DNA of 64,000 nucleotides from Vibrio cortegadensis (GCF_024347395.1 NZ_AP025472.1:1116001-1180000); one strand, 5' to 3'; positions 51,941-62,675 are shown, counted from the stretch's first letter. Notes: a model not told the origin generated them from the letters alone. Numbers and translations: made by a program.

Positions 51941-52771
51941 CTATTGCGGGTCGTTTACTTCGACTTCATACGATGAGAATTTTCGAACATTAATCACGCC
52001 AGTATCAAAAATTAAATATTGGCCTTTGATGCCTTTCAAAACACCAGTGACCTCTGGGTTTTTATCAAAATTGTGAGATGTTATTTTGACGGGGTGCTCT
52101 TCAACAGGGTAATCAATGGCAGTGGTCGTTTCATTGAGAAGTTGTACGGCATCATCCCCGTATTTCTGTTTAATCTCAGCAATGGTTGGCTCAACTAACG
52201 GTAATAAATGAGCGAACTTTTCTTCCAGTGGCATAGGTTCGCCATCACCCTTAAGAAGCGTCCGCCAATTCGTTTTATCCGAAATATGTTTTGCTAATTC
52301 AATTTCGATCAGCCCTGAAATATGGCGAGTTTTCACCTTAAAGATCGGCAAGCCTTGAGTCGCACCTTGATCAATCCAACGGGTAGGTATTTGCGTGTGT
52401 CGAGTGATCCCGACCTTTAAGCTAGAAGTATTAGAAAGGTAAACATAATGGTCTACCATGCAGTTTTCTTCGCCCCACTGCGGTTCACGACAAGTACCGG
52501 CTTCATAGTGACAAGTTTCAGGTTTCATTATGCACATATCGCAGCTGGCAAGTTTTCTCATGCAGACGAAACAGTGGCCTTGCGAGTAGCTTTTTTTCGT
52601 CTTCTTCCCACAGGCACTACAGAAAATATTCCCAGTATGGACCAAGGTTAGAGACTTACCGATGAATGGATTTAGGTCAACTAACTCCTCACCAACAGGC
52701 AGGCGGTATTGAACTGTTCCATCCAATGATGCACGCATTTTACTCAGCGTACCTTTAGCTAATAAAGACAT
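51941..52771 (-). CDS. DUF2797 family Cys-rich protein
   Basis: A 276-residue protein. Residues 50-105 hold at least eight cysteines in CxxC-like pairs (51/54, 67/70, 77/80, 87/94), probably binding two zinc ions. From about 108 the segment HYVYLSNTSSLKVGITR resembles a GIY-YIG-type fold, as DUF2797 proteins do. The C-terminal part (165-276) is acidic. It has no signal or membrane span. Possible nucleic-acid or tRNA-related role; no function is established. It is a single-gene unit with a short leader. Confidence 0.82.
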   Translation of the reverse strand: MSLLAKGTLSKMRASLDGTVQYRLPVGEELVDLNPFIGKSLTLVHTGNIFCSACGKKTKKSYSQGHCFVCMRKLASCDMCIMKPETCHYEAGTCREPQWGEENCMVDHYVYLSNTSSLKVGITRHTQIPTRWIDQGATQGLPIFKVKTRHISGLIEIELAKHISDKTNWRTLLKGDGEPMPLEEKFAHLLPLVEPTIAEIKQKYGDDAVQLLNETTTAIDYPVEEHPVKITSHNFDKNPEVTGVLKGIKGQYLIFDTGVINVRKFSSYEVEVNDPQ

Positions 52772-52867
52772 GACATTACTCTTAAGATTATTCTTATTTT
52801 AGACGAGTAGTGTAGCAAAAAAGAGAGTGAAAAAGATCGAGGTTAAACAGTGGAAGTGCTGGAAATG

Positions 52868-52892
52868 GAAAAAAGGTGACGCGAACGCCACC
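52868..52892 (-). terminator. Terminator after the carboxylate carrier gene
   Basis: On the minus strand GGTGGCG and CGTCACC form a stem with one mismatch and a TTCG loop, followed by six Ts. Confidence 0.7.
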
Positions 52893-52967
52893 AAAAGGGA
52901 AACCTGCAAACTCAATAGGAGCTTGCAGAGTAGTGCTCAGGGAAATCGCATTCTGAAAAGCAGCGGC

Positions 52968-54338
52968 TTACCAGAAAATCCACGCAAAGATAGTAAGTAC
53001 AAAAATACAGACGATATTTAGCACCATACCCACTCGCATCATTTCACGCTGTTTTATATGACCAGAGGCAAAAACGATCGCATTCGGTGGCGTTGCGACT
53101 GGCAACATAAAGGCACAAGAAGCCGCAACAGCGATAAGAGCAGATAAGATCACAGGTGAAATACCTAAAGCTTCAGCAATGGTTGCAAATACTGGAACGA
53201 GTAGTGCTGCGCTTGCCGTGTTGCTGGCAAATTCAGTGAGAAAGACAACAAAGCCAACCACAGTCAAAATAGTTAATAGCATTCCTGCTTGCTCAAGGAA
53301 GCCGCTTAGAGAGTGCGCAAGGAAGACACTGGTGCCTGTTGCTTTAAGGATATTACTTAAGCAAATACCACCACCGAATAGGATAAGAACACCCCAATCC
53401 GTGGTCTTCTCGACATCTTTCCATTCAACTGCTTTTGATGCGCCAAGAAGAACAATAGCGCCAATCGCAACAAGCGTATCGAATTTAGAGAAGCCACCTA
53501 GCATGGCATTAATCGGCTTGCTGAATATCCACATGCTAACGGTTAAAAGGAAAATCGCTAATGTGATTTTTTTGCCGTTTGTCCACTCCACAGGTTTATG
53601 ATCTAATTCGAACTTATGGTTAAGATCGGGTTTGATCATGATGTACAGAACAAACATAGTGATTGGAAGAAGAATTAGGGAAATAGGTAACCCTAGTGCC
53701 ATCCACTCCGTAAAGTTAAGGCCAACTTCTGCGGCTGCGATAGCATTGGGTGGGCTACCGACCAGTGTGGCAATACCACCAATTGAAGCGCAATAGGCCA
53801 CCCCAAGTAGTACGAATACATAAGTGTTGTGGTTTTTGTTTTTATCCAGTTTGCTCATAACCCCAAGAACTAAAGGCAGCATCATTGCAGCCGTTGCGGT
53901 GTTAGAGATCCACATTGATAAACCAGCACTCACACCAAATAGCATAAAGACCGCGACAGACATTTTACCTTTGGCGATAATGAGGACTTTGTCAGCAATA
54001 GCTTTATCGAGTTCCTGCTTGTGTAGTGCAGCAGCAAGAGCGAACCCACCAAGAAAAAGGAAGATGATAGAGTTAGAGAAATTATTGAGCGCGGTTTGGG
54101 TATTAAACACCCCTAGTAAAACTGCCAACATTGGAACTAGTAGGGCAGTGATACTGACATGCACCGCTTCCGTTAACCAAAGCACTGCAACAAAAGTAAG
54201 GATACTTAAGCCAGTCACAACGTTCTCATCAAAAGGTAAAACATTCAGTAAAGTAAAAAATAGTAGAGTGTTTCCGACAAGAATCATGCTGTTTCGAGTA
54301 AAAAACCAGTTCCGTAAAGTTACTGCGAGTGCTGTCAT
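52968..54338 (-). CDS. DASS/SLC13-type Na+/dicarboxylate symporter (INDY-like)
   Basis: A 456-residue carrier close in length to V. cholerae VcINDY (462). The two SNT motifs are both present: Ser145-Asn146-Thr147 ([12 protein letters not shown]) and Ser372-Asn373-Thr374 ([11 protein letters not shown]). The Na+-site loops around GSPPNAI and ATPPNAI are there as well. INDY-type carriers take up succinate, malate or fumarate with Na+. About 11 membrane helices with two reentrant hairpins are expected. Monocistronic with its own terminator. SanA and the malic enzyme gene lie upstream on the same strand but as separate units. Confidence 0.88.
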   Translation of the reverse strand: MTALAVTLRNWFFTRNSMILVGNTLLFFTLLNVLPFDENVVTGLSILTFVAVLWLTEAVHVSITALLVPMLAVLLGVFNTQTALNNFSNSIIFLFLGGFALAAALHKQELDKAIADKVLIIAKGKMSVAVFMLFGVSAGLSMWISNTATAAMMLPLVLGVMSKLDKNKNHNTYVFVLLGVAYCASIGGIATLVGSPPNAIAAAEVGLNFTEWMALGLPISLILLPITMFVLYIMIKPDLNHKFELDHKPVEWTNGKKITLAIFLLTVSMWIFSKPINAMLGGFSKFDTLVAIGAIVLLGASKAVEWKDVEKTTDWGVLILFGGGICLSNILKATGTSVFLAHSLSGFLEQAGMLLTILTVVGFVVFLTEFASNTASAALLVPVFATIAEALGISPVILSALIAVAASCAFMLPVATPPNAIVFASGHIKQREMMRVGMVLNIVCIFVLTIFAWIFW

Positions 54339-54520
54339 AAGTGCTCCTTTTACTTAACTTCAGGTAATTATTGTTATTTGAAGCTAAGTTCTGCTTAGTA
54401 AAGTATCTGACTTGAGTTAATTGTTTTAATTTGTACTCTTTTGTTGTCTTGATGTTACTTAACTGAATAGAAAGCTGCTGAGGAGTTTTGAACGTGCTAG
54501 ATGAAAATGTGACGAAGAAA

Positions 54521-54549
54521 ATTAAAAATGGGTAAGAAATTACCCATTT
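54521..54549 (-). terminator. Terminator overlapping the sanA stop codon
   Basis: AAATGGGTAA / TTACCCATTT, a perfect 10-base stem with a four-base loop; on the minus strand Ts follow. The TAA stop of sanA lies within the stem. Confidence 0.85.
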
Positions 54550-55286
54550 GATATGGTTCTTGAAGCGGAAGAGGCTGGATTAGGTAAGATTGGCTCTTTT
54601 GGACCAAGGAATTTAGGCTGCGTATTAATGATGTAGAGATCTAAAAAAGCTTTAGTTCGGGCAAAAATTTCACGAAAACGAATGGAGAACCCGGAGTGAT
54701 GAGTTGGGCCAGAAACGGCTAGACACTGCGCGTTGATGTCATAAGAATGGGCTATGAATAGCGCTCTTTCACAGTGGAATTTTTGCGTAATAATCAAAAA
54801 ATCATCGGTATCGAAAATTTCTTTTGCACGGACAATCGAGTCTAAAGTTCGAAACCCTGCATAGTCCAAGTGAATGTCCTCTTCTGAAACGTTCGCTTTG
54901 AGGAGATCTCGTTTCATTGTCCAAGGTTCATTATAAGAGCGATGTGCGTTGTCGCCACTCAGAAGAAAGTGGTCTACTTTATCATCTTGGTAGAGCTCGA
55001 TAGCGGCTTCAATTCTGTGAGCGTAATACTCGTTTAGAGTGCGACCTAAATACTTACTTGTACCGAGTACCACAGCAACCTCAAAGTAATCGACCTGTTC
55101 TGAAGATTGAATAATTCTATCTTCAGCTTGCCAAGAGACCCATCGGTCGATAGAAAACACAACAGTAGCGAGAAGAATCAACGATATAGAAATACATAGC
55201 AAGATGTATCGAATCAATGCTCGATGTCGGCGAAGGAAGAGTAATGAAGAAAGTAACAATGGCTTCACTAAAACTAATAATTCCAA
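54540..55286 (-). CDS. sanA: SanA-like inner-membrane protein (DUF218/YdcF family)
   Basis: A 248-residue protein of the DUF218/ElyC family. An N-terminal helix (about 25-48) anchors it, then the periplasmic DUF218 domain: VAVVLGTSKYLGRTLNEYY, HFLLSGDNAHRSYNEPWTM, YAGFRTLDSIVRAKEIFDTDDFLIITQKFHCERALFIA are all conserved in E. coli SanA. SanA gives vancomycin exclusion at high temperature through an unknown envelope effect. The start is weak: TTG at 55286; a GTG at 55268 is a possible alternative and would shorten the leader by six residues. Its terminator overlaps its stop. Confidence 0.88.
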   Translation of the reverse strand: MELLVLVKPLLLSSLLFLRRHRALIRYILLCISISLILLATVVFSIDRWVSWQAEDRIIQSSEQVDYFEVAVVLGTSKYLGRTLNEYYAHRIEAAIELYQDDKVDHFLLSGDNAHRSYNEPWTMKRDLLKANVSEEDIHLDYAGFRTLDSIVRAKEIFDTDDFLIITQKFHCERALFIAHSYDINAQCLAVSGPTHHSGFSIRFREIFARTKAFLDLYIINTQPKFLGPKEPILPNPASSASRTISNG

Positions 55287-55316
55287 ATCGGTAAAATGAG
55301 AATGTTGATAATATAA

Positions 55317-55351
55317 AAAAAGCCCTTATGTCACAATCATAAGGGCTTTTT
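55317..55351 (-). terminator. Terminator of the malic enzyme gene
   Basis: AAAAAGCCCTTATG and CATAAGGGCTTTTT form a 14-base perfect stem with a seven-base loop between maeA and sanA. Confidence 0.9.
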
Positions 55352-55398
55352 AAATTAGAATACAACTCAGTAAAAGTTAGAGTGTCATTCAGTAAAAA

Positions 55399-57087
55399 TT
55401 AAAATGCAGTACGCTTGTAACGACGGTAAACCGGCTGCCAAAACTGCTGATCAATCGCCAGTTGTAACGCTTCATCGGTGATTTCTAGAGCAACGCCTTC
55501 TTCAATGGCTTTCTTAGCAACAGCAAAAGCAATTTTCTTCGACACAAGGTGGATCTCTTCCAGTGGTGGAAGCAATGCTCCAGTACCATTGATTGCAAGT
55601 GGAGAACATGTCGCGAGAGCTCGGCTCGATTCCATCAACATCGCATCTGTTACGCGTGATGCGTTGACAGCAAGTACGCCTAAACCAATGCCAGGGAAAA
55701 TATAACTGTTGTTGCACTGAGCGATAGGGAAGCGTTGTCCGTTGTGCATGACAGGATCGAATGGGCTACCAGTCGCCACAAGAGCTTGGCCATCAGTCCA
55801 ACGCAAAATATCATTCGGTGTTGCTTCTACTCGGCTCGTTGGATTCGAAAGAGGGAATACAATCGGACGCTCACAATGTTTGTGCATCTCTTGGATAACA
55901 TCTTTGCTAAACAGACCTGGAGCACCAGATACGCCGATCAATACCGTTGGCTTAGCATTTTTCATCACATCAAGAAGTGAGTAATCTGTGCCTTCGCTTT
56001 CCCAATCTTTGGTGTTTGCACTGTTTTGAACCAAGCGCTGTTGGAAATCAAGCAGATTAGGCATACCTTCTTGCAGTAGGCCCCAGCGATCCACCATGTA
56101 AACTTGAGATCGTGCTTGTGCATCATCAATACCTTCAGACACCATCTGCGCAATGATCGCTTCAGCAATACCACAACCCGCGGAACCGGCACCTAAGAAG
56201 GTTACACGTTGATCGGAAAGCTTACTACCCGCCGCTTTACAAGCTGAGATTAAAGAGCCAACAGTGACGGCGGCAGTACCTTGAATGTCATCATTGAAAC
56301 AGCAGATGCGATCTTTGTATCGCTCAAGTAGTGGCATTGCGTTCTTCTGAGCGAAATCTTCGAATTGAATTAACGCATCAGGCCAACGGCGTTGAACAGC
56401 TTGAATGAACTCTTCTACAAACGCATCGTAATCTGCACCAGTAATACGAGGATGACGCCAACCCATATACATAGGATCTGCAAGACGTTGTGGATTATTG
56501 GTACCTACGTCCAGCACGATTGGAAGTGTGTATGCTGGGCTTATCCCACCACATGCCGTATATAATGCTAATTTACCGATTGGGATTCCCATTCCCCCGA
56601 TTCCTTGGTCGCCCAAACCTAGAATTCGTTCCCCATCCGTGACAACAATGATTTTTACGTTGTGGTTAGCCGCATTATTCAGCAAATCATCAATTTTATC
56701 GCGGTTAGGATAAGAGATGAAAAGACCACGACCACGACGATAAATGTTAGAGAAATTTTCACATGCCGCACCAACCGTTGGCGTGTAAATGATTGGCATC
56801 ATCTCTGAAACGTGATTTTGGACTAAACGATAAAATAGAGTCTCGTTTGTATCTTGGATATTACGCAGATAAATGTGCTTATCCATATCATTTTCAAAAT
56901 TACAGTATTGTTGGTAAGCACGGCCAACTTGTTCTTGGATTGTTTCAGTCGTCTCTGGAAGTAAACCATTTAGGTTAAAAGAGCTACGTTCAGATGCTGA
57001 AAATGCGCTTCCTTTGTTAAGTAATGGCGTACTAAGAAGTGCTGAACCAGCATATGAAATATAGAGCGGGCGTTTATCGTTGTTCAT
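55399..57087 (-). CDS. maeA: NAD-linked malic enzyme MaeA
   Basis: A 562-residue oxidative malate decarboxylase. Seen: [43 protein letters not shown] (malate and metal site), [15 protein letters not shown], and the NAD-binding [16 protein letters not shown]. Malate plus NAD+ gives pyruvate, CO2 and NADH; it needs Mn2+ or Mg2+. I chose the ATG at 57087, which begins the conserved [14 protein letters not shown]; the longer frame upstream has no family match and runs into the neighbouring helicase gene start on the other strand. It fits metabolically with the INDY-like dicarboxylate carrier 1 kb downstream. Confidence 0.95.
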   Translation of the reverse strand: MNNDKRPLYISYAGSALLSTPLLNKGSAFSASERSSFNLNGLLPETTETIQEQVGRAYQQYCNFENDMDKHIYLRNIQDTNETLFYRLVQNHVSEMMPIIYTPTVGAACENFSNIYRRGRGLFISYPNRDKIDDLLNNAANHNVKIIVVTDGERILGLGDQGIGGMGIPIGKLALYTACGGISPAYTLPIVLDVGTNNPQRLADPMYMGWRHPRITGADYDAFVEEFIQAVQRRWPDALIQFEDFAQKNAMPLLERYKDRICCFNDDIQGTAAVTVGSLISACKAAGSKLSDQRVTFLGAGSAGCGIAEAIIAQMVSEGIDDAQARSQVYMVDRWGLLQEGMPNLLDFQQRLVQNSANTKDWESEGTDYSLLDVMKNAKPTVLIGVSGAPGLFSKDVIQEMHKHCERPIVFPLSNPTSRVEATPNDILRWTDGQALVATGSPFDPVMHNGQRFPIAQCNNSYIFPGIGLGVLAVNASRVTDAMLMESSRALATCSPLAINGTGALLPPLEEIHLVSKKIAFAVAKKAIEEGVALEITDEALQLAIDQQFWQPVYRRYKRTAF

Positions 57088-57238
57088 TTTGTGCCTATGT
57101 AGGGGTTGGGGGATCTTAAAAATGATAACGGTTAAGTTATTCAGTTGTAAATAGCATAGGCTAAGGTTTGGGAAAACAAACACTCGCTTATGTCTTTGGA
57201 GTATAATAACGCAAATCTCCATATTATTTACTAATAAC

Positions 57239-59665
57239 ATGCATTCACTTCCAATAGACGCGCTATTTTCTGAATTTGAAGCCACTATCGCAAAATATAA
57301 TCTTGTTGTAGAAGCAGAAACGGGATCGGGTAAGTCAACCAAACTTCCAATATGGGCATCGAAACACGGCCGAGTATTAGTGATTGAACCTCGTCGAATC
57401 GCCTGTACTTCACTCGCGGAATATACAGCCAGTCAGCGGCTAGAGCGGGTAGGGCAATCTATTGGTTACGCCATCAAACTAGACGTTCAATTTAGCGAAG
57501 ATAGTGACATTGTTTTTGTTACCCCAGGAGTCGCACTGCGCTGGTTTTCTGAAAACAAACTAGCGGATTTTGATATTGTCATGATCGATGAATTTCATGA
57601 GCGGCGCTGGGACACCGATCTTCTGGTGGCGTTATTGAAGGAGGCGAATCGTCATCGGCTTATTGTCACTTCTGCGACATTAGAGGGGCATCGACTGGCC
57701 GAATATGTGAATGCCACTCGGCTCCAATCCCAAGGTCGCCTGTTTGATGTGGACTATATCTATCGTACGAGTGAGAGCCAGCAACTTCCCGATATTAGAA
57801 TGCTTGAGAATCGAATTGTCGATGAAGTTAAAAAACAGCTGATAGTAAGTCCGGGTGATATTTTGGTCTTCTTACCTGGAAGAAAAGAGATCACACAATG
57901 TGCTCAGATGCTACAAAGTATTGCTGGCTGTGTTGTTGTGAAGTTGCATGCCTCCGTTTCAGATAAAGAGCGTAAATTAGCCTTGAACGCTCAACCATTG
58001 CAGGTTCATGATTCAGAAAATAGTGGTGACTCTGAAAGCTCAGATGTTCATCTAAAGAAAGTGGTGCTGGCAACCAACGTGGCTGAAACATCGTTAACCA
58101 TCCCGAATATTTCAACCGTGATTGATTCTGGGCTTGAGCGGCGGACTATTCAGAGAAATGGACGCACCACTCTAAGTTTAAAGTCGATTTCAAAGGCGAG
58201 CTCTAAGCAGCGGGCAGGTCGAGCCGGGCGGGTAATGGATGGGCTGTGTATTCGATTGTATGGAGAGCATGCCGCGTTAGAAAGTATGACGCCACCAGAA
58301 TTACAGCGAGAAGAGTTAGTTGAGCCTATGCTTACGGCTGCGAGTTGTGGATATTCGTTAGATCAGTTGTCATTCTTAGACGATCTACCACCTAAATCCA
58401 TGGCCTCTGCGACGGAAAAATTGCGACTTATGCAAGCCATCGATTCCGAAGGTAAGATTACACCGCATGGGACAATTTTATCACCGCTTCCGATAGATGC
58501 TCTATATGCCGACCTCGTCACTAGAATGCCATCAAGAGCATTAAAAGAAGTGATGGTTGATCTGGCAGCCGCACTATCGGTTCCTGCGGCGATTTATCAA
58601 ATCAAACCTCATCAGGATGATGACCAACCGATTGAGAAACAGGAACCTCATCATTGCGATGGTGAAATATTGATTAACCTAGTCAGAGGGAGAACCTTTG
58701 ATTCGATTCAGGTTGAACAAGAAGCGCTAAAAGAGGCAAAGGGACTGTCTAAGCAAATGAGAGAGGCGTTTGAATTGCCACAGCTTGACGTTGCTTCGCG
58801 ATATGACCGTCATCTATTTCTAACTAGCATTGCTCAATTACATCCGGAGTTGGTTTTCGTTCGAAGAGAAAAACGTCGCCAAGCATTGGCAAATGGAGAG
58901 ATGGAAGTAGCGGTAGGAAGGCATAGTCGATTTTCTGACAAAGCAGAGGCCGCCATTGTGATGGATACCCATAGCATTCCAGGGCGAGGCGTTAAGCAAA
59001 CATTAAATTTAGCAACCGTTATGCTACCAGTTCCGCTTAGCTTGTTAATTGAGCTTGAATTGGGGGATTGGGTTCAGGGTGAAACAACGGTGGTAAAAAG
59101 TGGCGAACAAAGCTCAGGAAAAAATCAAATTCTAACGGAGATGGAATTGCGATACGCAGGACGCCTATTGACGACTCGGCAAGTGATGCCAGAAGGAGAA
59201 CTGCTTTTAAAGCCAATTGTTGATGCGGTAAATCGAAATGAGTGGCTCATCGGGCTCGCTGACGAACGGCGAATGGAGATCAACCTATGGAAATTATACG
59301 TAGAGCTAGGACTTGATGCACAGCACTCGACCCATGATGAACTTACTTTTGAGCAGTGGCTTATTGACCAACTCACTGAACTTGAGATTCAGGATGTTGA
59401 AGAGCTATGTATTTTCGACAACAGTGACTTTACATTTGAAGGCATTCCTTACTGGGAGTTTGATGATTTTGCTCACCAATACCCTCAAAGTATCGCTTTG
59501 GCTGATCTTCAGTTAACGGTTGAATATTATGTCTCGAAGAAGTTGATACAAGTGATATATCAGCGAGGGTCTAGAAAGGGCGATCCAAAAAGGTGGGAGC
59601 TACCAACGTGGAAAGGTTGGCGAATTCAATATAAGAAAGTGAGTCGAGTCGTCGATGTTCGGTAA
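57239..59665 (+). CDS. hrpB: DEAH-box ATP-dependent RNA helicase, HrpB-like
   Basis: An 808-residue SF2 helicase, the E. coli HrpB length (809). Walker [10 protein letters not shown] at 26-34, Walker B DEFH at 117-120 with ERRWDTDLL following, motif [11 protein letters not shown], helicase C-terminal motifs [14 protein letters not shown] and QRAGRAGRV. The HrpB-type C-terminal part follows. HrpB's role is unclear; it is not essential in E. coli. The DEFH box, rather than DEAH, is usual for HrpB. The N-terminus lacks the longer RecA-like insertions of HrpA. It is divergent from maeA with a 151-base gap. The name is by overall pattern; a second HrpB-like paralogue cannot be excluded. Confidence 0.8.
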   Translation: MHSLPIDALFSEFEATIAKYNLVVEAETGSGKSTKLPIWASKHGRVLVIEPRRIACTSLAEYTASQRLERVGQSIGYAIKLDVQFSEDSDIVFVTPGVALRWFSENKLADFDIVMIDEFHERRWDTDLLVALLKEANRHRLIVTSATLEGHRLAEYVNATRLQSQGRLFDVDYIYRTSESQQLPDIRMLENRIVDEVKKQLIVSPGDILVFLPGRKEITQCAQMLQSIAGCVVVKLHASVSDKERKLALNAQPLQVHDSENSGDSESSDVHLKKVVLATNVAETSLTIPNISTVIDSGLERRTIQRNGRTTLSLKSISKASSKQRAGRAGRVMDGLCIRLYGEHAALESMTPPELQREELVEPMLTAASCGYSLDQLSFLDDLPPKSMASATEKLRLMQAIDSEGKITPHGTILSPLPIDALYADLVTRMPSRALKEVMVDLAAALSVPAAIYQIKPHQDDDQPIEKQEPHHCDGEILINLVRGRTFDSIQVEQEALKEAKGLSKQMREAFELPQLDVASRYDRHLFLTSIAQLHPELVFVRREKRRQALANGEMEVAVGRHSRFSDKAEAAIVMDTHSIPGRGVKQTLNLATVMLPVPLSLLIELELGDWVQGETTVVKSGEQSSGKNQILTEMELRYAGRLLTTRQVMPEGELLLKPIVDAVNRNEWLIGLADERRMEINLWKLYVELGLDAQHSTHDELTFEQWLIDQLTELEIQDVEELCIFDNSDFTFEGIPYWEFDDFAHQYPQSIALADLQLTVEYYVSKKLIQVIYQRGSRKGDPKRWELPTWKGWRIQYKKVSRVVDVR

Positions 59666-59915
59666 TAAATAGATGCAACTTATATGGGGAGTAAACATAT
59701 GGCGAATTTGTATTTATTTATTCTGCATAATATTAATCAATTAAGCGCATATTTGAAATTAATGTGTGAATTATGTTAGAAGCTTGCGTTTCATATTTCC
59801 TTTTGAATGGTTGAGAGGGTATAAAAGACCGTTCTTTTATATCCTATTGCTATATAGGGGGAATTGGTTGATATTAACCACAACATATCGTGTTGCGTTT
59901 ATGTCGGGGGACATT

Positions 59916-60293
59916 ATGGATAAACAGGAAGATGCGAGCGTACTATTTGACTACACATCGTTTCTTGGTGCTTCGTGCAGTAAAAAATGGACGTTTTTAG
60001 AGGCAATGAGCTCGTTTGCTCCGATATTTGGAATTGTTTGGCGTGACAACATCAAAGAGCTAACCAAGCCAGAAGATCGTTTATGGGAAATGGCACTGAA
60101 ATCCATGTCCTCACGTAAAAGCGATGAGTCCAATATTGTCACTTTGGCGAAACTTGCCAAACTTGAAGGGATTGAAGAGCTGAAAGTCGTAATGCCTTAC
60201 CCATTAGAGAAAGAGCAAATTAAGCATATTGAAGATCGCGGCCAACTGGTTATCAATAACACGTCGCCAGATGAGTTTTACATCACTCTTTAG
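59916..60293 (+). CDS. Conserved-looking hypothetical protein
   Basis: A 125-residue protein. I prefer the ATG at 59916: GGGGGA sits about six bases before it. An in-frame GTG at 59766 would add 50 residues of hydrophobic/basic sequence without a ribosome site. No signal, membrane span or catalytic motif; a LEAMSSFAPIFGIVWRDN helix-turn segment lies near residues 25-42 and two mixed alpha/beta elements follow. I do not recognise the family. It stands alone between the HrpB-like gene and a bidirectional terminator, preceded by a ~250-base AT-rich gap with no other features I can identify. Confidence 0.55.
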   Translation: MDKQEDASVLFDYTSFLGASCSKKWTFLEAMSSFAPIFGIVWRDNIKELTKPEDRLWEMALKSMSSRKSDESNIVTLAKLAKLEGIEELKVVMPYPLEKEQIKHIEDRGQLVINNTSPDEFYITL

Positions 60294-60400
60294 TTTGTGG
60301 CTGGTGACTAAGTTGAATCGCTGAACATGAGTTAATGCCACATAAACAAAGTTCATTGGTGCTTATTCGGTAAACGTAGAGATGTGAAAATTGAACATTA

Positions 60401-60430
60401 AAAAAGAGCCAAATGATGGCTCTTTTTTTG
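60401..60430. terminator. Bidirectional terminator between hypothetical gene and purC
   Basis: AAAAAGAGCC and GGCTCTTTTT form a 10-base stem with a seven-base loop flanked by As and Ts. Confidence 0.9.
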
Positions 60431-60456
60431 TTTTTACCAGAATCGCTTAGATTGGA

Positions 60457-61560
60457 CTAATCAATAAGATTGTACTCTTTGCTTAAGATATCAATGATCT
60501 CTTGCTTCGGATTATCGCTTAACTCTATTTTTTGCCCCGTTACTTTTTCCGCAATATCGATATAAGTGCGAGATACCGACATTAATGCATCAAGTGGAAG
60601 CGCATTATCACGAGCAAGTGCTTCTCTTTCAGGCATCCTGTTTTTATTAAGAAGGATGTCAGGATCTGGGAAGTGATTGAGTAAAAACTGACGGAAACCC
60701 TCTTTAGAGTTCTCAACAATTTTTCCGTGTTGATACTCGTTGCTGTCCCAAATTCTAGAAGAGTCAGGAGTACCGACTTCATCCATATAAATCAGTTTTT
60801 CAATGCCTTGCGCATCATTCACATAACCAAACTCAAACTTGGTATCGACAAATGTTTGCCCCACTTGAGCTAAAGCGTTACTTATTACTCCGAAGCCCTC
60901 TTTCAATAATTTTTCATACTGAGCGATGTCTTCAATCTTACTGAAATTAAAGTCGGCAAAGTTATCTTCAAGGTTCTTACGTGTAATATTCACATCATCA
61001 GCTTCTGGAACACCAGGAATGCCTTTAAGAATCCCCTTAGTTGATGGCGTGATAAGCAAGTTTGGTAGGGCTTTATCTTTTTCAAGGCCATCTGCCATTT
61101 CAATACCGCAAAACTCTCGTTCACCGTTGGCATAGGCGCGCCACATCGAACCGGTTATATATTGGCGACAAATAGCTTCAATCATAACTGGGCGCGCTTT
61201 TTGGACAATCCAGACAAATGGATGAGGGATATCCAAAATGTGGCTATCCGCTAAGCCATGATCTTTAAATAACTTAAACCAGTGATTAGAAATAGCGTTC
61301 AAAGCGGCACCTTTCCCTGGAACACCTTTCAAATCATTCTCGCCACGCCATATGCAATCAAATGCAGAAATACGATCACTGATCACCATAATCGCAAGTG
61401 GAGCGTCCGGTGAGACGTTGTATCCTTTTTCTTTGATTAATCGTTGGCTGTCTTCTTCAGTCAACCAATAAACAGAGCGTACTTTTCCACTATGAACAGG
61501 TTTATTGGTACGAATTGGGAGGTCATCATTTACGGCAAGAACTTGGTCAGCGAAGCTCAT
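60457..61560 (-). CDS. purC: SAICAR synthetase PurC (Vibrio long form)
   Basis: A 367-residue phosphoribosylaminoimidazole-succinocarboxamide synthase, the longer form found in Vibrio rather than the ~237-residue E. coli enzyme. Seen: GKVRSVYWL (nucleotide loop), [29 protein letters not shown], and [10 protein letters not shown] and [15 protein letters not shown] near the end of the core. It condenses CAIR and aspartate with ATP in purine synthesis. A PurR operator lies 133 bases upstream, so purines likely repress it. The start at 61560 is supported by AGGAAT just upstream. Confidence 0.95.
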   Translation of the reverse strand: MSFADQVLAVNDDLPIRTNKPVHSGKVRSVYWLTEEDSQRLIKEKGYNVSPDAPLAIMVISDRISAFDCIWRGENDLKGVPGKGAALNAISNHWFKLFKDHGLADSHILDIPHPFVWIVQKARPVMIEAICRQYITGSMWRAYANGEREFCGIEMADGLEKDKALPNLLITPSTKGILKGIPGVPEADDVNITRKNLEDNFADFNFSKIEDIAQYEKLLKEGFGVISNALAQVGQTFVDTKFEFGYVNDAQGIEKLIYMDEVGTPDSSRIWDSNEYQHGKIVENSKEGFRQFLLNHFPDPDILLNKNRMPEREALARDNALPLDALMSVSRTYIDIAEKVTGQKIELSDNPKQEIIDILSKEYNLID

Positions 61561-61692
61561 TAGACATTCCTATCTTTTATTAAACATCACACGGAGAAAA
61601 TACCTAGTAGGCGTCATTTCAAGTTGGCATCGTTTCTAGTAGGCATCGTTATTGGATGCATCATACCAGAAAATTAATTTCCATCCAGCAAA

Positions 61693-61708
61693 AAGCAAAC
61701 GTTTGCTA
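61693..61708. promoter_or_regulatory. PurR operator upstream of purC
   Basis: AAGCAAACGTTTGCTA contains the full palindrome AGCAAACGTTTGCT, matching the PurR consensus (ANGCAANCGNTTNCNT) closely. It is 133 bases before the purC start. Confidence 0.8.
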
Positions 61709-61723
61709 AGTGTTGGTGGAAGT

Positions 61724-61747
61724 AAAAAAAACCTCCGATAAAGGAGG
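61724..61747 (-). terminator. Terminator of the sulA-like gene
   Basis: On the minus strand CCTCC and GGAGG form a five-base GC stem with a six-base loop, followed by a run of seven or more Ts. Confidence 0.75.
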
Positions 61748-61797
61748 CGAAATAATTTAGTCAAACAGGGCTGTGTTCATGAGGTAAACCAAAATTA

Positions 61798-62268
61798 TTA
61801 GTGCAATACCTGAGATGAATGTTCAGTAAAAAACACTTCGCATTGGTGCTTCTTAGCCAAAATGTTGAGTTGGCGTTGACCAAATTCATCAATATTATTG
61901 CTAACGACAACAGCACTCGCATTACCTGATTGAATCGCTTTGATTGCGATTTCAAACTCAGACTGGTAGCTAGAAGCCTTCATATGAATCACTTTGCTGC
62001 TGCAAGTGTTAAATCGTGTGAGTTGCTTTATGGAAGGGCGCGGACATTGAGCCGTGAAAAGTATCCATTGATTTTGATGCGAGAGCTCAGAGATACGCTT
62101 CCAAAACTGTGTCGCTTGAGTTGGCACAGAGTTGATAGAGGTAATATGAGCGTGATGATCAAAAGTGTCAAAGTTAAACGTTAATGGCGTCATCGCTTTT
62201 TGAGTCATTGCTTGTTGAGTCAAAGTTTTTTGAGCTAAAGCTTTCTGAATCATAAATACTGGAGTCAT
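61798..62268 (-). CDS. sulA: SulA-like SOS cell-division inhibitor
   Basis: A 156-residue protein with the RecA-like SulA fold pattern: a polar N-terminus (1-45, with repeated QKA/QQAMTQKAM runs), then F-W-K-R-I-S-E-L-S-H-Q-N-Q-W-I-L-F-T-A, V-I-H-M-K-A-S-S-Y-Q-S-E-F-E-I-A-I-K-A-I and a SAVVVSNN strand. SulA blocks FtsZ assembly during DNA damage in E. coli. A LexA box lies 22 bases upstream of the ATG, strongly supporting an SOS role. AGGACA is the ribosome site. Sequence similarity to E. coli SulA is moderate; the name rests on pattern plus LexA control. Confidence 0.8.
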   Translation of the reverse strand: MTPVFMIQKALAQKTLTQQAMTQKAMTPLTFNFDTFDHHAHITSINSVPTQATQFWKRISELSHQNQWILFTAQCPRPSIKQLTRFNTCSSKVIHMKASSYQSEFEIAIKAIQSGNASAVVVSNNIDEFGQRQLNILAKKHQCEVFFTEHSSQVLH

Positions 62269-62289
62269 GGCACTGTCCTTCTATACATG

Positions 62290-62305
62290 CTGTATGTCTA
62301 TACAG
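62290..62305. promoter_or_regulatory. LexA box of the sulA-like gene
   Basis: CTGTATGTCTATACAG fits CTGT-N8-ACAG perfectly, and the flanking bases (TA at one end) fit the 20-base consensus. It is 22 bases upstream of the start, inside the promoter. Confidence 0.9.
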
Positions 62306-62604
62306 TAGTTATTTTGAGGGAGAAGATCAAGTATTAATTGATGGATTTATAGACTCCGATCACAAGCTAAATTTCGACATTAATTATTATTTGTTGATTT
62401 TTAAGGGGTTTATTTTATTTCACACTTTGAGTGTATCGAGAGGTGTTAACGCGAGATGTAGTTAATAACGTAAATAGGAGGGAGTTTATCCAGTGTAAGT
62501 AATGACTTATACAGTAGTTTTTTCAGTCGTTATTATAGATAGAGGGAACTGGCGCATAAAGCGTTTGCCTAGATTAAGAGTGATTGAAAATTTATGCTGG
62601 GGGA
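62306..62604. other. Intergenic region upstream of sulA-like gene
   Basis: About 300 AT-rich bases with no gene I can support. A second TATACAGTAGTT, like the end of the LexA box, occurs near 62509 but lacks the CTGT half. Confidence 0.5.
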
Positions 62605-62633
62605 TCAAAAAAGCGCCTTGTACGCGGCGCTTT
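62605..62633 (-). terminator. Terminator of the small zinc-ribbon gene
   Basis: On the minus strand AAAGCGCC and GGCGCTTT form an eight-base stem with an eight-base loop followed by TTTTTT-like Ts. Confidence 0.8.
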
Positions 62634-62675
62634 CTATCCATTTTCTGTTTTGAGCAACGATCAGTTATCTATGCT

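Noticed and set aside
52827..53021. Plus-strand 64-codon ORF near the carboxylate carrier end
   Set aside because: Very basic composition, overlaps the carrier gene end and contains the minus-strand terminator.
55399..57342. Longer malic enzyme start at 57342
   Set aside because: The extra 85 residues match nothing in the family and overlap the helicase gene start; the ATG at 57087 starts the conserved sequence.
62488..62520. Second LexA box upstream of the sulA-like gene
   Set aside because: TATACAG is present but the CTGT half eight bases away is GTAA, so it does not fit.
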